DNA of 64,000 nt, from positions 139,621,589 to 139,685,588 of the forward strand of contig JASUAD010000001.1 of NCBI GenBank assembly GCA_037013555.1, read 5' to 3'. A program made the translations under genes and the position numbers. The notes under the pieces are model-generated. The model was given only the letters and a program-made list of their open reading frames with translations. It made no database searches and was not told the origin of the DNA. The stretch is from Sextonia rubra. Taxonomy: Eukaryota > Streptophyta > Magnoliopsida > Laurales > Lauraceae. Below are positions 36,901 through 46,100 of this stretch, piece by piece (the first letter of the stretch is position 1; every line of letters starts with the position of its first letter).

Positions 36901-37329
36901 AGTTATTAAAAATGTTCAGGAATTCTTACTTTTTTCATGTTGAAACTGGACAGTACATCCTTTTCAGTCCCCAAGTGTGTTACCAACCAAAAGATTAGGT
37001 ATTGAACTGATGCAGGAATTGCAATATTTTTTTTTCTTTTGTTTTGTTTTACACACATACCTTCTCTAAATAAAACCAATAATAGACAAGTTAAAAGGAA
37101 AATGCTGCATCCAAACCTCATGAGATCATAATTTAATGTTAAAGTTTAAAAAAAAAATACTGCAGCCAAAACTGGTATACATCTTATATGAATTGTATCC
37201 ATAAATGGACTGATCATGTCCTGTCCCCAACAACAGAAAAAAAAAAAAAAACCCTTTTATGCTTACTTCATCAGCAATCATAGCAATGAGTGCAGAGCTT
37301 TTATTAGGAATCTGAGCTTTGTTGGCCAT
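18998..37329 (-). CDS. VHA-F: V-type proton ATPase subunit F
   Basis: Four coding exons with GT-AG junctions join into one frame: 37267-37329, 34401-34482, 20670-20752, 18998-19162 (393 nt, 130 residues plus stop). The product matches plant VHA-F along its whole length: start MANKAQIPNKSSALIAMIAD, then GFLLAGVGNVDLRRKTNFLI, TTVKQIEDAFKEF, DIAIVLISQY, and NMIRFLVDSYNKPVPAILEI followed by PSKDHPYD. Subunit F belongs to the central rotor stalk of the V1 sector and couples ATP hydrolysis to proton pumping into vacuole and endomembranes. Exon phases fit exactly (the split Ser-Lys codon at 34401/20752). Intron 2 is 13.6 kb and filled with nested retrotransposons; introns 1 and 3 are 2.8 and 1.5 kb. 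No disabling change was seen in the exons, so it is probably functional. Confidence 0.95.
20040..20460. repeat. Fold-back element with about 130-bp inverted arms
   Basis: The arm at 20040-20170 is the reverse complement, with some mismatches, of 20328-20460. Shared blocks include 'tggattttacacataaaaag' and 'tgcccattttaaagtatcca'. The spacer is about 160 bp. It lies in VHA-F intron 3, so the pre-mRNA could form a long hairpin. No transposase is present. Confidence 0.75.
20841..22105. other. Proximal part of VHA-F intron 2, no recognised element
   Basis: Open frames on the plus strand (20919-21329, 21799-22089) show no recognisable domain and lack support. The stretch ends at the left target duplication of the L1-type LINE. 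Confidence 0.5.
22305..22819 (-). pseudogene. LINE RNase H domain, broken
   Basis: WCPPPPGTLKLN (22613-22819) is the usual entry to the plant LINE RNase H. A further frame (22305-22562) carries INKAKLLALIVCLREA and the catalytic-site 'VHGDSTSVVRW'. The two parts are in different frames. The miniature LTR element sits just upstream, between the zf-RVT and RNase H domains. Confidence 0.75.
22750..23113 (+). repeat. 5' LTR of the miniature element
   Basis: Begins TGAGCCCCCTC and ends GCTGCTTCA. It contains a TATA-like 'ttataaataaag' near 22935, about 185 bp inside. Collinear with 23477-23826. Confidence 0.8.
23477..23826 (+). repeat. 3' LTR of the miniature element
   Basis: Begins TGGGCCCCCGTC and ends ACTGCTTCA. 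It differs from the 5' LTR by many single changes and a short deletion near 23550, so the insertion is not recent. Confidence 0.8.
23893..25930 (-). pseudogene. LINE ORF2 C-terminal half: RT core, thumb and zf-RVT
   Basis: It resumes directly after the nested LTR element with 'RPISLIGSIY' (25930 downward). It continues through LDLEKAYDRVDWDFL, GIQLGDPLSPFLF and the catalytic FVDD block (25074-25712), then LSFGGRIILIKAVLANLPIY (24760-25140) and a Cys/His zf-RVT segment (23893-24240). Frameshifts near 25700 and 25100 and stops near 24750 rule out activity. Confidence 0.85.
25935..26241 (+). repeat. 5' LTR of gag-protease element
   Basis: Collinear with 28976-29296; its first two bases have mutated from TG to TA. 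It contains a TATATATGGC promoter-like box near 26072-26082. Confidence 0.85.
27053..27284 (-). mobile_element. RTE-type LINE 3' end in the gag region
   Basis: The minus frame (27073-27273) carries the typical RTE reverse-transcriptase C-terminus GRPKKTWMEVINSDLKKL and WRNRIHVADP. It ends in a (GAT)n tail, (ATC)n on the plus strand at 27051-27076. A perfect 17-bp target duplication, ACTCATGATTCCCGAAT, lies at 27036-27052 and 27285-27301. Confidence 0.92.
28143..28476 (-). mobile_element. Solo LTR in the gag-protease element
   Basis: Begins TGATGCAGGCC and ends GGCTGTGCCA on the minus strand, flanked by the 5-bp duplication CTTCC (28138-28142, 28477-28481). It contains CTATATAAGGAGG (about 28300-28312) and AATAAAAA downstream, the expected promoter and polyadenylation order for this strand. 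Excising it rejoins KNIF with HSAGTVHRQNC in frame. Confidence 0.85.
28976..29296 (+). repeat. 3' LTR of gag-protease element
   Basis: Begins TGATGCAATATGGG and ends GCCTTCATCA, followed by CTATA. It has a TATATATATGGC box near 29125. A relative stands alone at 50882-51209. Confidence 0.88.
29300..30830 (-). pseudogene. LINE ORF2 N-terminal half: endonuclease and start of RT
   Basis: The exonuclease-endonuclease-phosphatase start MKIISWNVCG is at 30830, with the metal-binding glutamate in LLLLQETKI. DRFLILQEWADLFP and SDHCPVILDL follow in 29971-30282. Then comes a coiled segment (29820-30071) and the RT entry 'YESPGPDGFP' (29409-29639). Several frameshifts separate these parts. The chain is cut at 29301, where the gag-protease element is inserted. 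Confidence 0.8.
31620..32917 (-). pseudogene. LINE ORF1 (RRM and DUF4283-like), frameshifted
   Basis: A first frame (32720-32917) carries an RNA-recognition motif half with RKRGFAFVRFGSLHEAQKAV. A second overlapping frame (31620-32762, 380 residues) carries a DUF4283-like segment (SEETFTLLGDCVDR, then EHLLFGRVKV) and an acidic C-terminal part. In intact plant L1 ORF1 these are one RNA-binding protein; here the frame shifts near 32740. No ATG opens the first frame. Confidence 0.75.
33227..33452. repeat. Tandem duplication of 114 bp, two copies
   Basis: 33227-33340 and 33341-33452 are nearly identical (for example 'gcttgatgcctgggc' and 'tgtttactaggta'). High identity makes this a recent duplication in VHA-F intron 2. 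Confidence 0.9.
34639..35990 (-). mobile_element. LINE 3' fragment (RNase H), interrupted by a TIR element
   Basis: The minus frame 35664-35975 has ESPPMEVLKLNFDGSFVRP and GGVGGVIRDCNN, the start of a plant LINE RNase H. Sequence on both sides of the TIR element at 34932-35667 belongs to it. Its 3' UTR holds an AATAAA near 34655 and a short A tract at about 34639 (minus). The 5' boundary is approximate, and no confident target duplication was found. Confidence 0.6.
34932..35667. mobile_element. TIR element with 'ggacacggacacg' motifs, 8-bp duplication
   Basis: Termini CTAAGAAGCACGGACAC and the reverse complement CTAAGAAGCATGGACAC are inverted repeats. The perfect 8-bp duplication GTGGAAAA lies directly outside (34924-34931 and 35668-35675). 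Both ends are rich in GACACGGATACG-type direct repeats, and the centre is AT-rich. No transposase. An 8-bp duplication fits hAT, but the termini are not classic hAT ends. Confidence 0.8.
36000..37266. other. Rest of VHA-F intron 1
   Basis: AT-rich with several homopolymer runs (for example 37030, 37150, 37238). No conserved frame or element recognised. Confidence 0.5.
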
Positions 37330-38015
37330 AGTAAAAGCTGCACAACCCACCTATAAGAAAAAAAAAATTACAAACTCTTAGAAAAGTGAGATAATTAGAG
37401 CCAACCACCATCATATGGGCTTGTTTGGATGCCAGAAACTCTACACCAGAACCCATGGAAGGAACTAATCCACACTACTCCTATTTTCGGTTAAGCGATA
37501 AAAGTTTTTGAAATAGATTAAAAAAGCAAAAAAAGGAATCTTTTGAATCTTTGAATCCTCCTTTCCATGTTAAAATGTGAAGCTCTTTTAGAATTCAAAG
37601 GGCACGCACCATAATTCCACCGAGCAGAATGAACAATTCCATACCTCTGATGTAAACTGGTTCCAAATGGATCATTTTAATAATAAGCAACATGAAAACA
37701 ATCGTTACATACGAAAAAACTGTACGAGAACCATGCGGTGCTAGATTTCGTTGTGTTAAATCCCTCTCGATCTTTCCAGATTACAGGAAATGCTCAAACT
37801 GAAAACAACTGAATAAAAACCAAATCTCAAACCCTAAACCCCAAGCAATCTGATGATGCATCTCTATCTACGAAAACATGCAAGAGATAAGTAGAGATCT
37901 TCTGAAATTTGTCCAAATTCAGCAACAACAGATCGAAATGAGTGCCTAATAACATCTGGTGTTGATGGAAAAATGCAAATCAAAAGAGGGAATTAGAGGG
38001 ATATGCAGCTTTTAC

Positions 38016-38140
38016 CTGAACGTTTCTGGAATTAGGGTTTCTGGTCTCGATTATCAGAGATTCCACTTCCTTCTCTTTGGTCCGATCAGATCTCTGTCTA
38101 TTCTGTTGTTTAGCAACCTAACTAACCTAAAGAGTAGATC
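38016..38140 (-). other. Predicted non-coding first exon of VHA-F
   Basis: A good donor (CAG|GTAAAA, exon end 38016) faces an acceptor (cttatag, next base 37350) lying 21 bp before the VHA-F start codon. Splicing would give a 5' leader intron of 665 bp, common in housekeeping plant genes. The transcription start is only estimated. Confidence 0.45.
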
Positions 38141-38149
38141 ATGAACCCA

Positions 38150-41100
38150 TTGTGTTTTTATTCCCCAAAAGCATAGGCTAACCTTAGGAACCACAGAGGA
38201 GCCTACCTGTGTCTATTCTATCCAACAGCAAAACAGCACGGGCAATATAAATCATAAAATTATACTATAAAAAATCCGCAAATTTTAAGAAATACATTAT
38301 ATTTTATGTATAAAGCTACATTGAAATGAAAATTGATATTTTAATACAACATATGTTATATTATAATGTATGAATAAATAAAATCATAATGATATTATGA
38401 CCCATTGTCATTATTTTTGTCATAAGATTAAGAGACATGCATGTCTGGTTAGTATGAATACAATTTAGAATTGTGAAATTTTATAAAAGAATTAGGTATA
38501 GTTTAATTTTTTACGAATATTAGTGTATGCCTATTTTGTGTGAAATTATAAGTAGTAAGCTCTATATCGATAACATCTTTGGATCATTTCTAGAATTCTT
38601 GAACTTTTTATTGTGAAGGAAATAAGACATAATGCAATGTGATGTATGCTTCTTAGTAGGTTGCTTTAGATCAATAAAACATGATAATTTGCAATTTGTT
38701 GTATCAAATCATCCCATCAATGTGATTCTCTAAGGTGGTCATGGATTGCTGAACGAAGCTTTATAAATATAAACACCACAATCAATTCAAAAGAAAAGAA
38801 AGAAAAAGAAAAAATAATGTCAATTCATACCTCAGCAAAAATTTACCCATCTATAGCTAACAGAGTCTTTGGCCTCCTTTATTTTCATTAATGGCTGATC
38901 AGAAGGTAAATTTTAACCACAAATATCAAAAGAAAGGAAACCACAATGACCCTAATGTTTAAGATAAGATGATATCATGCTAACCAATCTATAAAAAATC
39001 ACTATTATAGGTGGCCATAGTATGTGATGTTTACAGTTATAGACAATGTCCATCCCCTCAATAACTAGGCCAAAAGATGATGTGCTTCCCATCAAGCCGC
39101 TCAGTCATTGTAGATGAAAAGTGGAAATCATTGGCTCCAGTCCGACATTAGTAGAAATTTCTATATTAGATTAGTAGGAATTAATAGGAGTTTTTTTTTT
39201 TCATATGGGTTATGGGTGAAAGCAAAGTATTGCCTTAGGTGATCTGGGCATAGAAATGTGATATGCCTCAAGGTTAAGTCAAATTGGTGCTTTTTTTCTT
39301 ATTAAGGTAGTTCAACATTAAGGTATAAGGATAAAGACACATTGAAAGTATGATGCCAAGGTTAACTCTTAGACAATTTAATTATTAAATTAAATAAATA
39401 TTTAAATTAATTATTGATTAATATGATTAGGGAAAAAAATTAGTTGTTTATGTTATATTTAAAAATCAACCTATGAGTGCTCAAAAAACCCTAACTTTGA
39501 TTTTGCACATGATCATTGTTTAAAAAATAAAAATTAAACAAAAAATTAAACAAATAAAATTAACAGTTGTATACATAAAACCTCTTCTTACTTTTCTTAA
39601 ATGCAATTAATAAATGAAAGAAAACCTCTATAATAAAATTGAATGGATTTCACTGAAAATATTCAATCAAATAAAAATAATTAAAATATGAATACGCCCA
39701 ATTCAATGTAAATTAAAGTGTGACTGGTTGCATTTCAATGACTGGAAATTTTAAGTAGTTCGACCCACAATTCGATTAAATCTGGTTTTCATTAAAAAAA
39801 ATCCCTAATTCAAGTAATGCAAAAGGCATGTTTAATATAACACCAAAATCCTATGAGACTTTTAGAAAAAGAAGGATTTTGAATTATTTGAATGGGCGAG
39901 AAGAAAGCCTAAGAAATTGAAGCAAAGCAGTAATAAATTATACTCATAAATCTTTATATCCTAAAAGAGTCCACAAAAACGATAAGATGATAGGCTAATT
40001 AAATCACACAGATTATAATTTTTCCTACTTACAGATGAAGTTCCATCGTTAAGTATATGAAAGCATAAGAGAAAAAAAGTTGAGGATTCAACTTAAGATG
40101 AAAAATGTTAGAAGTAGAAATTGGTCTAGAGTCCACTCAAATGCATATCAATTAAAGGTCCTATTTCCCTTGAGGGGAAGTATGATAGAGGAAAAAAATC
40201 TATTTTAAATATTTTTGTACATGAAAAAAAGTTTGGTCAAAACCAAAGTCAATCATGCGAAAATCAATTGAAAAACTTGAGGCTGATTTCTCAATTGGAA
40301 TCAGCCTCTTTCATTATATATATATATATATAAGAATTGTCTAACAATTAAAAAGTAACATGATGAAGAGCTTGAATTGAATGCCCACATCATTGAGCCA
40401 TCTATCTTTACATCCAAAATAAAATTCATTGTGGTTTACTCTGTGGTTAAGAACAGTAGTATAAATTTCTTACACGAGGTAAATTAGGTTTTTCTTTTCT
40501 AATAGACCTCATCTTTCCTACTCTATATAGAACATAAGTTTTGCCTTTTACATTAAAAAAAAATTATTTCTCCACGTCATTCCCATCCAATGACCCCTCT
40601 AAATGACCAAAATAACTAACATTTTTTTATTTTTAAAATTAACCATCCTTTTATATCTGATAAAAAAAAAGCACATGTATCCACACTTCAGGATCATCAA
40701 AAACATGTAGAAGGCAAAAATTATCACCGATGCCGGTGCCCATAATAGAGCTTACTTTGATGATGAGGTTGGTTAGCACATTTCACTTCAAATTCTTTGA
40801 CTTTACCACATCAATCACTGCGCAAATACGAGTCTTCGGATACAAGTTTTCTTCAAACAAATGAATAGACGACGAGTATAGTTCCATTGGAGTGCACATG
40901 TCCCGCAGTTGCCAAATTTTCCCTCTCCAAATCTAGCGTGGTTTTACTCCACATGACACTAACATATGTAATTGGAATTTTTTATGTATCCCAAATCATC
41001 CTCCTTAATAGGATTTGAGCTGGTTGGATAAATCCAATCCGTCAGTCATGTGAAGCCTTAATAAAGAATTATTGATCTTGCCCATTTTGATGCTTAGAGA

Positions 41101-41660
41101 TCAATTGGTAATGATTATGATTTAAAATCGATTAGTAACCACCCAATCACTCATAAATTAGGTCAAAATACATGGGCTTAAATTTAAATGAATTGTTACC
41201 TACCCAATCAATTAGTAATCAAATGCCGAGCCAGAATAAGAGGCATAAGAAGTTAAGGGGATGGTAAAAAATGAATTGAAACTGGTCAAAATCAATTGAA
41301 TGCAGTTGGCTTGGTTTCTCAATTAGATTCAGCAACTTTCGTATATTATAATTGTATGTATGTTCAGCGGAAACAGAGATTGATTTATAGGTTCAAACTT
41401 ATACAATACAACCAAATCTAAGCGTTACAAATGTATCCATATGGGCCCATCAAATAAAAATCCGAGCCACTCAAAGTGAACACCATATCCTATAGTTTTA
41501 CCCCTAAATGAGTTAGCCCCAACACAAGATTAAACATATTGTTGTTGTTGTTGTTGTTTATTTTTATTTTATTATTATTATTATTATTTTTGGGTTCTAC
41601 TAGACAGGACTACGAGACATGTTCTTAACTAGCTAAGCAAAAGATAAGACGCCCTTACTA
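38150..41660. other. Intergenic DNA between VHA-F and HCAR
   Basis: AT-rich throughout with (AT)n at about 40315-40331 and (TTG)n/(TTA)n at about 41540-41590. No long frame, RNA gene or clear element was seen in 3.5 kb. Confidence 0.5.
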
Positions 41661-41665
41661 TTGGT

Positions 41666-42153
41666 TAGGGGTGCTCATGGATTAGGCTGGCCCGAGCCTT
41701 AACCCAGACCCAGTGTACTAGAGGCAGGGCTTGGGGCTTAAATTCTAGTAGATGGTTGCCCATTTAATAAATGGGCTAGGGTGGGACTCAGTGGTCGTGA
41801 GCCTAAGCCCAGGCCCAGGCCTATTTGCCATAAAAATAATTTTCTGGGAGCAGTGAAAGTGAATGGGGGAACTTGAACACATGATCTGATAGGACCAGTT
41901 TAACTCCAACCGAAGAAAACCAGTTTAACTCCAACCGAAGACATGCTACGAAATGGCCACCGCCCCCCCCCCCCCCCCCCCCCCTTTTTGTTTTTTATAG
42001 TTCTTTTTGACTCTAGCTCGGGCTTCAACATTTCCAGGTAGGCTGGGCTCGGGCCACGTATTTTTTTGCCCAATTTGGGTTTGGGCTAACGGTTTAGAAA
42101 TCGGCGCAGGACCTATTCATTCCTCTGGGCCAGCCCATGAGGACTCGTACCAA
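41666..42153. mobile_element. hAT-type MITE relative with a poly(C) tract
   Basis: The left end TAGGGGTGCTCATGGATTAG matches the left end of the MITE at 11734. The right end 'gccagcccatgaggactcgta' is a degenerate inverted copy. The interior repeats 'ggcccaggcccaggcc' and 'gggctcgggcc' motifs like those of the other copy. No target duplication survives. It contains a 22-base C run (41963-41984) and a tandem 26-bp duplication near 41893-41945. Confidence 0.5.
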
Positions 42154-42159
42154 TGGGGT

Positions 42160-43136
42160 GTGTTAGGTTTGTCAAACACGATTTGTTAATTGTATTATCA
42201 TGCTCAATTTTGGAGCAAAATTTATAGACTTCCCATGATTGAGGTGCCCGTTCATTGTGAGCAACTTGGATTTTTAATTGAGGTAGCCCCACTATGGGTT
42301 CCACTCATTCTGCTTACAGGGGACTTTGACTCGATCCAATCAGTCTTATTATGATGTGGCGCAAATGCTAGGCCTCAAATCAAATAAAAGTAACTATGTA
42401 AGCCTTCTAGATGCATGATATCATTTTATTGGAGTGAACACGCATTAAAAAAAATTGATATTAAATATGTGGTTAAAGCAAATTTAAATTTTCATATGCT
42501 ATTACAAAATATATAAAATGTTTACTCGTCTCAATTTGTAAGTCTGGTTGGAGGTATATTGCAAGTTACTACCTCAAACATGATATGACATGAATGGGTT
42601 AGATCAAGCAAACGTAGGCATCACATCGTTCAAACAGGTAATTAGTAAGGTTATGGCCACATGGTAGGATCATTCTTCATATACAATTTATTATTTTTTA
42701 ACCATGACTCTCATGTGATGTGAATGAGTTTGATTGAGCAAAATAGGCTTTACCACAATCCAATGAGTGTTCACTCCTTATTTGAGGCCAAGTAAAAAAG
42801 CCTAATTGATTTAATTAGTATCATCCAATGGTGCCAGTTCTACCTGTTCCCTCCAAATTCTAAGAAATGCTGCCAAAGATTGGTATACATGCGATTTAGG
42901 TACAGTGGATGAATTGCTACAAAATGGAGATTTTGAAGCCAAGCTATGAAAACTCAAGGAAACATCGCCAATACATAACATGATCCCTCAAAAGAAGAAA
43001 GTTCAGTATTACTCAAAAGTTTTGCTACTTTACAGACTCAATTCTATTGTAGGAGGCAACATCCAATTATTCATGAAAACCCGAAATTTAATTTCATGTG
43101 TTGAACCATGGAGGTGCCACGTGAATCAGCTGTAAA
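42160..43136. other. 3' flank of HCAR
   Basis: No conserved frame or element recognised. The distal part probably contains the HCAR 3' UTR. Confidence 0.45.
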
Positions 43137-46100
43137 TCATTTACAGGAAAGTATCTTGTTGATTTCGCCGCCGTCATTGTACATTTCCACAATCTTCTTG
43201 GCATAAGATGGCATGTGCTGATCCGCTCTGCTTTCATGAAAGAGATGACACATTAATTACCAAAAAATTTGCAATCAGTATTCCTCACAATGGGGACAGC
43301 AGCATACCTTTGCTTACCCCAAAACCTCTGCACATGTAAATAGTTGCGTAGTGTGTGGTAGTCTAAAGAATATCGGGCAAATTCCAGACCTTTTGGACCA
43401 ATCTGCATTGAGTAAGATAATCAAATTAATGATGAAACATTTTTTTTTTATCCAACAACTGATACATAGAGAACTGTAAACAACCCATGCTGTAGGCTTA
43501 CCAAGTTTAGAAGAAAAGCAATCAAATTACCAACAAACTTTGGAGCTGGCTGTGACGGACCCTTCCCTGGAATAAACCCTTTTGTTAATCATGTGGAGCA
43601 TAAAATGTACTCTCTCACTAAACCGTTTGGTAGAAAAAAGAAAAAAGAGCTGTGGAACCCACTGCCACAGGGGCCAAGAGGCCCATCCACTTGAGACTAT
43701 TCATATATGATACACAAAAGTGAGCGACTAGTCACCAACCACAAACCAGGGGGCTTGGAAATATGATCTGAAGTAGCCATATTTCACTTTGGCTCTACAA
43801 ATCTACATGAAAGGAATTGTTAGATCCCCTGCCTCGACAAATTAAAAGTTCTCAAGGAGCCCAATTTCAAACATTGTGGGCCCATTTTTTATGGTCCAAA
43901 TTGTTGATAAGGCTGGGATATCAAATGGCTGGGTGCCACAAAAATCTTCCAGATTGGAAGATCCTAACCTTCGATAGGTGAGTGCAAACAGATTGTTCAG
44001 AAAGAGAATTACAACAGATAAAAGGCCAGAGGTCCAACAGGGTAGCACTTTTGATGATTGTAATTTGTGGACCCTTGGAAGAAATGATCTGGCTTTCTAA
44101 AACATGTGTCCTATGGTGGAAACTCAAGAAACTCAACAGATTTATGAAGCAGAAGATATAAATCCTCTTTTCTTGAAGTATTAAGATCCCCCAGCTAAAG
44201 ATTATAGTAAGACAAGATTCACAAGACAGCATCATATCCAATGTCCTCATTACCTAGTTTTGCTTTATCATCGGCTTTGACTGTCTCCATAACATATGGA
44301 CGCCGATTACCCTGAAACAATATTCATATTCCATGTTGCTTTGCTTAATGTTTCATTAAAGTACATTCAGCTAAATGTTAATCGCATGAAATACAAACAG
44401 GCATACACTGCTAATTGTAGGGGTGATCTCCAAAAGATGCTCTACAAGGCTGAACATTTCCCTTCCACGTGCATTTCTGCCATTCATAAAGAAATAAGTT
44501 TCATCTGCAGCCAAAGATAAAAGCCACTGCGAGATATGGGTTTTTAACATAATGAACCCAAAATCCAATGTGATGAACTGCCTACATATATATATAGGGA
44601 ATATTCATGTGCATATGTTTCTTACCATATTTTTCGTAAGAACTCTAGGTGGGACCCACTGTATGGTCCATCCAAATGGATTACACATACGACCCCCTTG
44701 AATTGAATACGTTTGCCAATTTTTGATCAAATCCAAATTTATTGGACCGTTGGATCAACTATGCACCCATTCAAATGGAATGAATTTGAGGGTTACGTAT
44801 GAAGGGGTTAGAGACATGTGATTGGGGCCAAACTTGGTATGTAGGGTGGTCCCGCATGGATCTTTCCATCCCCCCAGTCTCATCCCTTAGTGGGGTCCAC
44901 CATGGGCCCCACAGAGGAGTATGCACAGTCCCTTGGTGAGGGACATATGCACATGAATATCCCCTTTTATATAATGCTTGTATGTATATATATGTATCTA
45001 GGTATATTGTGAGCTGTCAAATAGTAATATTCACCTCACAGTAATATATTGAGGATGTTCAGTCATGCTTACTCCTGCATATTTGGGCACACCCATGTAT
45101 CCAACTACCAAGTCCTGGAGATTTGTAGGAAACAGACTCAATCATTCGTTAAAGATGAATAATTTTTTTTAATTTTGTAATATTCAACCACCGTCGTTTT
45201 CATGAATCTTGTAGTTGCCAATTTGTTTTGCAAGTTTCGGTTTTCTAGCCACATGAAAATGCATTAGTCTACATATAATAGAAGTCCAAACTTTAAATGA
45301 ATAAATGCCTATCCTTTAATTTTAGAATACTCTATTCTTCAAAAAAAAAATTTTTTTTGGTACCCCAGCCAAGGGGCTGGGATCCAAAAGAGAGCCTGCA
45401 CACATGGAAAGGCAACTCACACAAGTGGAAAAAGAGCCCACACATGCGGGAAGAAAGCCCACAGAAGTGGGAAGGCAGCCCACACATGCGAGAAGAAATC
45501 TTGCACATGCAGGGAAAAGGTGGCATACCCAAGGTTTGAACCCTAGACTGCCAGGTAAGAACCGCTAAATTCTTCGAACTTAATAATTCTAAGTACCCTA
45601 CATAATATGTGCAACCGGCAAATGATTAACCACTGCTAATCCCTCTAGAGTCTTGCAGCCTCATATTAGCAAGTGTGACGTGGACTGAATAGCTAAAAAC
45701 CCATTCACATATTTGGAACCAACTTTCTGGAAGAAATGTATCATCAATAAAAGGTGAGAAATAGTTTGGCAACATATTGAGACAATTAATTGGATGTATA
45801 CAACTACAAAATAGAGGCAGAAGTTTTGAAATGTTACGAGGTGACCTTCCAGTAAGACTAAATAGAATGAAAACTTACCGCTAATGCATTTGTGTAGTCA
45901 AAGCAGCTGTAGGACAAAGAAATGAATTGTGTCAAATCCAAGATAGTAGAATAAACATAGTCAGACATGGCGGCAACCTGTTGAAACAATAATAAATCCT
46001 TACAACAAAAAGCTGGAAATTATATAAGAGGTAAATGAGAGGAGAGTGAACAACAGTACTAATATCCCATATTTGCACATTTACAAGTAATAGATATTGC

